Part shown: positions 33,561 through 44,800 of the stretch, piece by piece | How positions within the stretch are numbered: the first letter of the stretch is position 1 | How the letters are laid out: each line of letters starts with the position of its first letter | Assembly: GCF_001039355.2 (NCBI RefSeq) | Contig: NW_019776017.1 | Span: 74,206-138,205 of the forward strand | DNA: 64,000 bases | Direction of reading: 5' to 3' | Source of the DNA: Lingula anatina | Taxonomy: Eukaryota; Brachiopoda; Lingulata; Lingulida; Lingulidae | The notes under the pieces: model-generated | The model's database searches: none | What the model was told of the DNA's origin: nothing | What the model saw: only the letters and a program-made list of their open reading frames with translations | Translations under genes and position numbers: made by a program

Positions 33561-33627
33561 TTTCAATGACAAAACGTACACGCTTTTCAAATGCGTACAT
33601 TGACGCAACTATGCGCCAGGAAATCAG
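32761..33627 (+). repeat. 433-bp direct duplication on both sides of a single N
   Basis: 32761-33193 and 33195-33627 have the same length and differ at only a few positions. Both start GTACACTAGATTTATAGAG and end GCCAGGAAATCAG. The N at 33194 separates them exactly. This is what an unmerged overlap between two contig ends would produce. Confidence 0.9.
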
Positions 33628-33689
33628 TTGCTGCTGCTGGTTAAGATTGGGTTGCCTAAGCAAAAAAAAAAACGGCCCTGCCCCCCCCC

Positions 33690-34350
33690 CCCCCAAACCT
33701 AGTATATTTCATCGCAGACAACAATCAGCGGTCATCTTGGTCGCAGCGCACGACGGAGAGAGAACGTAATACACAGTTCGGTTGCCGTGGCGAAGGCTAC
33801 CTGTGCGCCGCACATACCGATCTGCGGTCGTAGTGGCCTCCCCGCACGGAGGAGAGGCCGTAGTGCCGTGGCCGGCTTCTGCAGGGAAGGCTACGTATGC
33901 GTCGGAGACACCGACCCGCGAACGGCGAGATGAGGACGCATTCGCGCGTAAAGCTCCGCCCGACTTTAACGGTAAAGGCAACGAACCTGGTCGCGGAAAA
34001 CACTTATCGCAGATGAAGGCTACCTGCACGTGCGCCATAGACACTGATCGGCTGTCGTCTCGGTTTCAGTGCACGGAAAGAAGTAACGGTAACACTAAGC
34101 TTCTGATAAAGGTTATCTGGCCGTGGCAGACGCTAATCGTCGGCCGTCTCTCCCTCCGTCCACTCCCGTTCTGAGCGCCAGGATCGTTTTTGAAAAACGA
34201 CACTTGTTTCTGGTTGCCAGAATCGCTTTTGAAAAACGACACTACTGATAACGATACTGTTTTGCGGCCCTAGACAACATTACCGCTCTATCTATGGGCC
34301 ATACACAGTGATCGGGTGAAAGTACGTGTATACCTTTGGTCGCAATTACC
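33690..34350 (+). repeat. GC-rich, CpG-rich diverged tandem repeat block
   Basis: Against an AT-rich background, this block repeats a theme like GCxGAAGGCTACCTGxxCGC, then ACxGATCGGCxGTCGTC, about every 100-120 bp (near 33797, 33880, 34014, 34110, 34300). Overlapping ORFs on both strands (for example 33782-34174) come from the low stop content of GC-rich sequence. A run of C near 33680 precedes it. Confidence 0.6.
34180..34248 (+). repeat. Two copies of a hairpin-forming motif
   Basis: ATCGTTTTTGAAAAACGACAC and ATCGCTTTTGAAAAACGACAC occur about 38 bp apart, each able to form a short stem (CGTTTTT with AAAAACG). Confidence 0.75.
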
Positions 34351-35299
34351 GACACTCACACATCATACATTATGGTAACTCTAAATAGATCGTCGGGAGA
34401 AGATAACAGAAGGCCTAGCGACGAACAGACAACTTCCGGTCAAAATTAACAGAATTCCATGAAATTCGAACTTTCGGAAGTTCTGAGCATCTCCATTTCA
34501 TGAATTTCGGCCAGAACGATCTTTTCCCAAATTTAATTATTTTTTACTGTTCGAAATTCATGGCACATTACCGTATTTTGTCTTTTATATTTTGTCTAGC
34601 TGGTCCTTTGGACCAGCAAAGCTCCAGAGTTTTTATCATATGACTTTCCATTACCAAACCACTTAAAAGCATGTCACCTAATCCCCTGATGGTCTCCCAG
34701 TCTCCATTTGCGCTGATTTAATCTCGTCTCCCAGGTTTAATTGCTAGACCCCTGCATGGACGGCCATATTTAGTTCACAGATCTGTAATTCCGACTGTTC
34801 TAAAAGCACCCCAACTCTCCCCCACTTGATTTTCCCCTACTTGATTTCCTCTCTACATTTTTATTTATGGTTTTTATTTATGATAATTAGTACCATCAGT
34901 GTGACCCCTGGTGGTACTCATGATTTAAGTCTGGACCCGTTTCGTCAAGCTGCACGGTCTCTACTTCATGTTGGTTGATGCATGTCACCTATACCACTTC
35001 TCATAGACTACAAGGACCTGTGACCTCCTGCAGCTCTTGGAATTAGGTCATATATTAATCTGAATTTGAAACCCCTCGATTTTTGGGCTCTGTCAATGCT
35101 TGTTGCACTGAAGCCTTGTCAAAAATTTTGAAAATTGATTTCTAAAAATCTCTCAAACTGAAAGAAAAATCTCTATAGAAGTCTGACCAAAAGTCATTAG
35201 TGGAGATTTCAAATAAGACCTGTGATTTGATGCATGTTTTAAAGTAGAATGGGCCTAAATTTGTAAAAAAAAAAAATAATTTCTGTGAAATTGCATAGA
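34351..35299. other. Spacer with nothing recognised
   Basis: Moderate AT content and no repeat or exon that I can support. A short inverted pair (CTGGTCCTTTGGACCAGC near 34600) is the only structure noted. Confidence 0.45.
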
Positions 35300-35850
35300 T
35301 CCAGCAAATACAAAAATGTTTTTAAAACTATTTTAATGAATGTTTGAATAATGTTATGGAAAAATGTTTTGGCAACAGTGTTTTGAAAATGTTCTCCAAA
35401 CATTTTTAACACAACAAATTAAAAATGTGTTAAAATGTTAAATAAAGTTATGAAAATGTTGTGCAAAAATGAGGTGGTTGCAGTGTTTTGAAAATGTTTT
35501 CCAAATGTAATGTTTAAAGTTTTGAATATAATGTTTTAAAACATAAAAACATTCTAATATTGTTACAAAAATTTTACATAAAAACATTCTGGCTACATTT
35601 TTTAAAAAATCCTTTCTAAAGGTTATACATAACATTTTAAAATGCGTGTAAAAAGATATACAAAAGATTCAAATGATATCATTAAAATGTTATGCAAAAA
35701 AATTAGAATGATGTTTTGAAAATGAATGAATGTTATGTATAACATTTTTAACATGAAGTTTTAAAAACATAAAAATGTTGTAATAATGTTCTTAATATGT
35801 TATACAGCCATTTTAAAATGTTTAAAAATGTTTGCTTAGGACCTATGCTT
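35300..35850 (+). repeat. AT-rich short-period repeats around AAAATGTT
   Basis: AAAATGTTTT, AAAATGTT and AACATTTTxAAA alternate in both orientations for about 500 bp, so the block can fold on itself. No coding signal. Confidence 0.75.
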
Positions 35851-36349
35851 TTATATTATGGTGAAAAGTAGCTCGTGGGGTCTACTTTCATCTTCGTAAG
35901 GTTAGGATCAGTCAGGGCATTTTCACCGAAGTAGCAGCCATAAGATGCCTAAACTGAAAACTCGATCACTCTAATTCTGAACCATAACAGCTAGAGACAT
36001 CTTGTTTGTTGCATTTTATAAAGCATGTTGAGCAAAACACTTAGGTGGATTTTTTCGTGTTAATAAGGAGTTTAAAAAGTACAGTGTTGCAATACTCAAT
36101 GTTAATTTTTTTTTCCAAATGAAATGTAAAATACTTCAAAACTGGCAGAGACCCAACCATATTTACCACTAAACTTGAATAGGAAATCATATATTTGGCA
36201 TATTAATGGGACTTTGAAATTGACCTTTGACCTACTGTGCTGCATGAAATGCACTTTGAAATTTTTATATACAGACACTATAAGTGTCAGTATAATTTCT
36301 GATGGATCTGTCTGCCCATGTTGGTGCTGTTGCTGTTGCTGACTGACAC

Positions 36350-36642
36350 ATAACTGCCAAACCATATTTTTTTTACTTAAAATTTACTGAGTGGCTTTGT
36401 TTGGTTAAAAGGCAGGTTGCTTTGGAAAATCGGCATGATCAGTTTACATTTATAGTAATTATTCTTTTTTTTTTTTTTTGGGGGTGGGGGGGGAAAGACA
36501 TTTTTGGTGATGTTCATCCCATATCTTCCAAACCATATTTTTGTTTTACTTTAAATTTACTGAGTGGCTTTGTTTGGTAAAGATGCAGGTTGCTTTTGGA
36601 AATTGGCATGATTATTTACATTACTGGTAATTATTATTATTA
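36350..36642 (+). repeat. Direct repeat of about 115 bp
   Basis: Two copies (about 36350-36466 and 36522-36642) share CTGAGTGGCTTTGTTTGGT and GCATGAT followed by TAATTATT. They are separated by T-rich and G-rich runs. Confidence 0.8.
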
Positions 36643-37039
36643 TTTTTTTTTTTAATTTTCATTTTTTACACAGCATTTTCAGTGGCTTTTATGTCTCATG
36701 GAACTGAATCACTTGCTAGTTTTTTAATGTCCATGTATATAATGATGTAAGAGGGTAAGAATGTTTTAAAGCATTATGTAACAGGGCATCAAAATTGGCC
36801 AAAACATTTTTGTGCACTTTTTTTGCATAATGAATGTACATTTGACTGCTTTGCTTCCTGTATGGTGTCTGTATATTTGCCAGCTTTGCTGTCTAGATTT
36901 TTTTTTTACTTTAAATAATAATGAAAAATCTTGAAAATCTTGAACAACAAAAACAACAAAATGCATTTCAAAAATTGAAATCAGTATTAAAATAGAAGAG
37001 AAATGATCAAAATTAGAATCAAAAATATTGTAAAAGTGG

Positions 37040-38260
37040 ATAGGAAATCTAATAGGAGAAAACAAATGGAGGATATGTGGTGTGGTAAGGAAAAAGTGGT
37101 GTTGTAGGGAAAAAAAGAATATGGGAGGGCAGTGTGGTTAGGGAAGGGGAAATTTGGGGAGTGTGGGAGAGGGGTGTGGTAAAGGAGTTTAAGGAAGTTT
37201 TGTGATGTGGGAGAGAAAGATGAATGTGGAAAGTGGGAGAGCAATGGCTTTGAAGGGGAGATTGAGGGTATATGGTGGAGAAGAAGAAGAGGTTTGGGAA
37301 GAGTAGGGAAGAGGTGGGATGTTTGGGAAGAAAGGAGAGAGTAGGAAGGTGGTGGTGTGTAGGAAAGATGGAGGGAGGGTGATCTGGAAGGGGTAAGAAG
37401 TGGAAGTTGGGAAAGAAGAGGAAAAAGGGGAAAGTGAGGGATAGGTGGTATGGTGGGAGAAAGGGGGGGAATGTGGGAAAGGTGAGGAGAAGTGGTATGG
37501 TAGAGGTGAAAAGGGGGTGTTGGGGAGAGGTGGTGTAGTGGGGAGAGAGGGGGAGTTGGGGAAAGGGGAGAGTGGGGGAAAGTGGAGTTGATGGGGGAAA
37601 TCAAGGGAAAGGTGGTGTTGTAGGGGACGTTGGGGGAAAGGTGGATGAAGAAAGGGAAGAGTTGGGGAAAGGTGGTGTGGTAGGGGAAACCGGGGGAGTG
37701 GCTGTGTGGCAGGGGTGAAAAGGGGGTAATGGGGAAAGTAGTGCAGAAAGGGGAATGGTAGGGTAGAGGTAGTGTGAAAGGGGAAACTGAGGGAGAAGTG
37801 GTGTGGTAGGGGAGAAGAGGGAAAAGCTGGGGAGAGGTGGAGTTGTTGGGGACATTGGGGGAGAAGTGGAGCAGAGAGGGGGGGTGGTGTTGTAGGGAAA
37901 AATTGAGAGAATAGTAGCGTGGTTGGGGAGCAAAGGAAGGAGTAGGATTGAGGTGGTTTTGTAGGTGAAATTGGGGGAATAGTGGTGTGTTAGGGGAGGA
38001 AGGGGAAAAGTGGGGGGGAGTTTGAGTTGTAGGGGGAATTGAAGGAGTGGCGGTGTGGTAGGGGAGAAAATGGAAAAGTTTGGGAGAGGTGGAATTGTTG
38101 GGGAAATTGAAGGAGAAGAGGTGTGGTAGAGGAGGAAAAGGAAAATTTGGGGAGATTTGATGTGGCTGGGGCAAATGATGAGGTGGTAGGTTGTTAGGGA
38201 GGAAAATGAGATGGTGGAGAGAGTAGCTTAAAAAGTTCAAGGAGGAAGCAATTATTACAC
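37040..38260 (+). repeat. 1.2-kb G/A-rich, C-poor degenerate minisatellite
   Basis: The plus strand is almost free of C for over a kilobase and repeats variants of GTGGTGTGGTAGGGGA and GGGGAAAxTGGGGGA at irregular spacing of roughly 60-75 bp. Because the complement contains few stop trinucleotides, a 436-codon minus-strand frame is open, giving a Pro/Ser/His/Thr-rich reading. I treat that as a composition effect. Many G-runs make G-quadruplex or triplex structure plausible. Confidence 0.8.
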
Positions 38261-38823
38261 ACATGGCAACACCTGGAACATTTTTTTTTATATACACCTG
38301 TCAGTGAACTCCTGTTCATATGCATACCTAAAGTTATTGTGATCTGATTATGGGTTATCCTCTATTTCCGCTTAATCTTAATTGGTATTATTTAAAGTTA
38401 TAATATAGTTACGTATTATATTAATCCCCACCCACAAGATAGCCATGTTTTATGACAACATTCATATTATTTCTAATTTTGGCTGTATTTTTAAAATGAA
38501 TTTTACTCTGTAAAAAACTGTGCCTATTGTTTTTTTTTTTTTTTTTTTTTTTACTAGATGTATTAATTTGTAGGTATTAAACTTGTTACATCCTTCAGTT
38601 ACAAATAATACTGCCAGTGCCATTTGTTTAATTTAAATTTTATCCATCTATGTTATTTGTCATATACAACTGGAGATGTGTCTGCACATTTTACATATTT
38701 TCTGTCTAATATCATCAGTCTCCACCCCAAAAGCTGTGATGACAAGTTTGATAACTTTGATGGTCAGCTGTGGGGGAGAGAGACTAATAGAATTCAGTCT
38801 GGTTTTGTGATTAGGCATGGTGC

Positions 38824-38930
38824 TGTATCAGAAATGTTGAGTGTATACTATGTATACACGATATATGTATAGCAATTCATTTTTGTCTGAAATGTTGAGT
38901 GTATACTATGTATACAATATATTATGTTTA
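38824..38930 (+). repeat. Short direct repeat
   Basis: GAAATGTTGAGTGTATACTA followed by TGTATACA occurs at about 38834 and 38889. Confidence 0.85.
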
Positions 38931-41866
38931 TAGGATTTTTTTTATTTACCTTTAACTTAAAAACTCTTGCAATCAATATCAAAGAAACTATATATTTTTA
39001 GCCTTATTTTGGTTGTGTAATAGTGTGAATAATTCTTTAAAATAACCATATGAAACACCTATGAACACTGGTCATTTTTCACTTCCCATATTTTAAAATT
39101 TTTTCAGTTTTTCATTAAAATAATTTCTAGGAATGGGACTTTATATAAAGAAAGTACTTTTACATGCCTGATAATGTACCAAATATTATTTTATGCCTTT
39201 TGCTTATAAGAAATTGTCTGTTTTTGACAAAAAATCTTTGTTGTTTGTAAATTGTACATCCATCAAGTTATACTTTTAATTAGATATGTTTGAAAGGGTA
39301 GTGATCTTTATTAAGAAGTTGCAAAAAGGTGTAGAATTAGGTGTAAAATTTTTTTATTTAGAGTTGTAAGGTTTTAGAATTCATTGTCAGGCTGGCTATA
39401 TTTTATTCCCATCATAGTGTAATAATTGAAAGAAATTATACCAGTTTTAATTAAGTTTGTTATTTTTCAGTTTTTAGATACCTCAAAATTGAACTCCTTT
39501 CACCTTGTTAGAACTTTCCACGTGCAGCATCCATTTATTAGCTTGTTTCATTTTTAATATTTTAAATAATAAGAGTTTATCAGTTTTTTTTACCACAATC
39601 TGTTGAGCCCCTGTTTATTTGTTGGTAACCATTCTTCCATCTTTGTTTGTATGAAAAAGAGGTGTCTTGGTAGTTTATTGCTTCATGAATATGTAAGAGC
39701 AGTTTTTACTGGAACAGGCAGGAGGAACCCCCACACCTCTCCAACCTTTCTGCTGTGTTTGAAGTGACAATAAGGATGAGGACATAAAAAGACTCCAGTT
39801 TAGCTGAACAATTTATTATCTACTCCTGATTCCATCTATACAAATTATTTTAATGTCACATTTTCTGTTCATTTCATATCCTATCTTTAAAATTAAGAAT
39901 TAAACATAAGCACCTTTAAGTTTTTTACAAATGTTATGTTGCTACCCTTTGAAAGGCAGGTTTCTTCTATTTCACACAATTTTCAACAATTACTTTTGTT
40001 GCCATTTGCTTACAGTAATAAAACTATCAGCCCTTTTATAATATTCTGATAATTTTACCTATAATTTTAATGTGTGAAAACTGAACAGCCATAAAAAATT
40101 TGTCAAAAATGGTTGGTGAACCATATCAACATAGAGATGAATTTTCACAGAAATACCCCAAGAGACTTTTTCAGTTCTCAATCAAGAGACGAAAGCATTG
40201 TCCTGACCACTGAAAAAAATTAAAATAAATGTACTGGTCAACGCATGATGAGACTGCCCAGCTACAATCTTTGCCTGCCAGCTTCAACAGTTGTTTACCA
40301 GTCCAAAATTACCCAATTTCTATTCTACGTTTCTCTCCACCTACAAGATTATTTCTGTCCATCATATTGCACTTGACATATACTGATCATGAGCCAAACA
40401 TGATATATATATATGGCACTGATTGTGACATTGTAAGTCAATACTACAACACACATTTCTGACCAGTCAGTTATGTATGTGAAAACTAAAACATTAATAT
40501 TAAATTTTAACTGACTAGGTGAAAGCTGATCACAAATTATCTTAACTGATAAATAACAACCCAGTTGTCATTTCAGTGCCACAATCAGTTTTATACTACC
40601 ATATAAAATACATTGGTGAAGATTATGCTGCTAAATTAACTACTCTAATACGTCTATTAAACACACCAGACAAAAGCTAATGGGCATCAAAATACCAATT
40701 CTGTCTGTATGCAGTGCTGATACATGCATGTATATGTTCTTTTCCACATATGACAATTTTTCGGTTTTGGAACTGGCAAACTAACATGAACCTGAAGCAG
40801 GTGTACAGAAATGACTTGGTTGAACTTCACTGTTCTGCTTGCCTGCATTTCAAATCCAATGCAGGTGTTTTATGTATTTTGAAATTTAAATATATGCCTG
40901 CTATTTTACTAAGTACATACGGAACTTTCGAGATGAAGAAGCTGGTTCTCAATGAATAAGAAGTTCGGGATTATACCATACATGCACTAGCTGGCCATAT
41001 GCAAAAAATAATGAAGTTGAAATTCAAACCATTATTGCCACATCTTTCATTCACAAATGATATACTCTGTTCCAGCATTCAGTTGGTCCAACAATAACAG
41101 ACAATACAACTGATAAAATTTGCTAATTTGCCAACACTTTGAATATGATAATATTCTTAATAAGACCAGGGCACTCACATCCATGCACTATATACTACTT
41201 TGCCCATTTTTGCACCACATAATATTATGTACATGTCTGGACATATGATACTAACCATAAAAAGATCATGTGCATATATTTCCTTGGATGTAACAACAGA
41301 CAGTTCAAATCTAGACACTGATCAAATCTACATGCAGCACAGTGGAAATGTATCTTTATAATTTCAATAATAAACGTAACGTGTACCTTTAATCATAATC
41401 AAATCACAGTAATTCTATCTGACATAGTCTCAGAGATCAACCAATAACTTCAAAACAACATAACCATTTTTTTTCATCATATTTGCTGGTTCTTTGGTTA
41501 AGGAATCATTTAATTGTACCAACATTAAGTGGATTATATACATCATGTAAGTGCCTGTCTGCTACACAATATGCATAAATTTCTATCCACCATTTGGATG
41601 TGTATGTAATATAATCTAAATGCTGTACAGGATTCAAAACCCACCCAAATATCTCCGTTTTCTAATCATAGACCCCATCTCCTTTTGTGTCCAAAGAAAG
41701 AAAAAAAGTCCGATTAATGCTGATTTGTTACCAATATCATCATCTTCCTGACATTTTGTCAGCTGCTTTGTGATTGGCCAAGTCATGATCAGGTGATTAG
41801 AGATCTATCTTTTTTTCATTTTTAACACACATTTCTACTGGAGTTTTCTGCATCCCAGTGGTTAGA
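38931..41866. other. Non-coding stretch before the MTMR6-like gene
   Basis: AT-rich sequence with no exon supported. Its right end probably contains the 3' untranslated region of the minus-strand MTMR6-like gene. ORFs at 40229 and 40714 lack similarity or splice context. Confidence 0.5.
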
Positions 41867-44800
41867 CTAGACGGGAGCAGTTGGCGTATTGGGGCTAAGT
41901 GTCTGTATGCTTTGGAAACTGTTGACAGAGGGCGAGTGCTTCACCTCTTTGTAGCAGCTCTTGCAAACCGGCACTGGGCGCTGTGCGTAGTGACCTGGGA
42001 GAGGAATATGGCGGCCAATACACCTCTGACAAAACACGTTGCCACATTTCCAACAGTGGTGCTGTAAAAAAGAAAGGATTTATTACAATAGTGATGACAA
42101 AAAGTGTATATTACTTGTGCATGTGGATCCATGAATTTACCCAAGGTATGATGGAAAAACTCTTAATTTGTTTTGTTCAGCATACCTGCATGTAAAAAAA
42201 AAAAAAAAAAAAAAAAAAACTCCCTGACCTGATCCATCAGTACAATGTGGAGTGATTACTGTAATTTTTCAAACCCCTCGAGCACCTTTTCTAAATTTTT
42301 TTTCTCAATATTTATCATTTTTATTTTATCACTTTCAATAATGAACTTTTCAAAACATTGAAAATGGCATTTTACAGCACGACTTACAATATATATAATG
42401 CTATATACATTGGAAATCATTAATTTATTTGTTCAATTTCATTATTTTATTAACACACCTAAATTACTGAGCTAATTGTACGACATAATGAAAATCAGAA
42501 GATCTCTTATTTCAAACAATGGAAACCATCAGCAAACAATGTATCTGGATAATAAATATTATAGCAATAACTTGAACTCTATCACATTTACCTTCTTTGT
42601 ATAGTGTTCAAAAGGTGCTGCACAACTGCACTGCTTTATATTCCTCAGTGTTTTCCAGTCCACAGCCACAGATTCCATCTCTAGCTCCAGTTGCTCCAGC
42701 ATCAAATTATCCAAACTATTGGATTGAGAAATAACAGGGGAATCTTGAAGAGAGTCCACTTCTTCAATACCTTCAAGTTCCATCCCAGATTTCGACATTT
42801 GTGACCCACCATCTTCGAACCCAGATTCAGAGTCACTCCTTCGAACTTCATTGTCCCTTACCGAATTGTCTCCGCCTACTGCACTGCCATCTATACTTGT
42901 GTTATTCACAGTTTTTGAATTCTGTGGAGAAGCAGTCTGTGCACTGTTTGCCGCAGCATGTCCTCCGTCACCACTCAGTGGACTGAGTCCTTTTGTTAAC
43001 TCACATAGCATGTATAGGGATTCTGAAGACACCAGACCCTGCAGTTTTGACTTGAGGGTGTCCTCTGACTTACCTAGCAGCTTTAGCAATGACTTGACTC
43101 TCTGTAATATTGTAAATAATTTATGACTGATCTATCATGTGATCTATTAAGCTATTGGCAATTCAACATTTAACCCCCCCCCCAAAAAAAAAAAAATCAC
43201 ATATAGGGTTTTCATGTTTGGTAACTAAGAAACAAAATAATTAAGTGACTTTAATTCTGCATCCATATATTCTACTCTCAAATTTATCTGTGTAGAAAAT
43301 CGTGTTTGTTATTGCCAGCAAGTTAAATCCCCATACTCCTTTTCACAAATGTACCACTCAGAAACCTATGCCCTACCTTCTCCAGTAGTATTACATGGTC
43401 TTCCAGAGAAGTACTGTGGTCTGTCATAGCACTGAGGATGTCTCCTATATTCTCCCTCGGGTGTACACCATTGTCAAAGCGATTGTACATGCTCTTCCAG
43501 AACCTTAATAGAAAATTATATGAATGTAACAGCTAATAAATATGGATGTGTATTAAATCTTAAAGTTTGTGTAGCCTCACCCTCTAAAGAGGGTGACTGC
43601 ATGGACAAATACCCAATTATTAGAGAACATGAACTAGCAAATCTATCAGTTGATGAAAGAAACTATTAAGATAATATCTGAGGAATAATTTTTATAATGT
43701 GCCATGCCACATTTGGTAAAATACTGTCTTTTTCTATAAAATCTTTAAGATCCCTCAAATATTTGTCTCATATGACAGAACTAAAACATGTGGAATGTGA
43801 ACCGAAAGCTATTCACATCACAGAGATTCTAAAACAATTCAGAACTTTTAGATTATGCCTGATGCAATAAAAGTATCCATTTCATTACATTATTACCTGA
43901 AGACCTGTGGATTGCAATTAGGTCTTAGTACAGGATTCGTCAGTTCATAGTCCTTCTTGAACATGGGGTTGATATATTCACTAGTATGGTTAAGCATATG
44001 TCCCCAAAGTGAGTAAGTCCTCTCCGACAGTCTGAAAAACACATTTAACAAATCATGCTATAAGTTCATCAAGGTTTATCCAGAAATCCAGTTAAGAAAA
44101 TATATACATGCTTTTGAATCACTGCTCAGGTGAATCATCAGTGACCAGTGGTGTAGTCTTCCTAATAAAGTAGGATGCAACATCACCATATGGTTACAAA
44201 AATTATAAACTGAAGACATTGTGTGACCAGAAATTTGTTAATACATGATACAAAACATTACCATGATATTTAATACAGGCCCGTAGCCAGGGGGGGTTCG
44301 GGGGGTTCGAAAGAACCGCCCTTTTTGCTGGGAAAAGGTCCACTTTGGGTAAAATTTGATCTAGGTACATGAAGTTTTTATAGAAAAAGGTCCACTTTTC
44401 TAGAAAAAGAACCCCCCTTTTGAAATTGCTGACTACGGGCCTGCAATATGCCTTACCTGAGATCAAGTCTATCCTTCTCACAGTTTCCAATGAAAGTTCC
44501 AAACTGGCATGAATACACGTGATCATGTATTGTGAGAAGGAATCGTTCGTTGAATTGGAAAGCACACGGGAACTGTTGCATGAGCTGCCACACGCACTCT
44601 ATGAACTGGGTGAACACGGGAGACTCTTCTTTGGCCTCGATGGATTCCAGAAACCTGCACCGGTCTGTGAATTTGTGGCCGAATGATAGCCATTCTTTCT
44701 CTATGAGAGCCTGGAAAAGGAAAAAGATCAATTTTCTATTGAAACTTACGATTTAAGAAGTCTGGCATAAACATTGTTTTACAGAACAAAGAAGTGTCTT

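Noticed and set aside
33782-34174. 130-codon ORF in GC-rich DNA
   Set aside because: Several frames on both strands are open here because of GC content and repeats; no similarity recognised.
36987-38297. 436-codon minus-strand ORF, Pro/Ser/His/Thr-rich
   Set aside because: It lies over a C-depleted minisatellite whose complement has few stop codons; the composition explains the open frame and no domain or splice context is seen.
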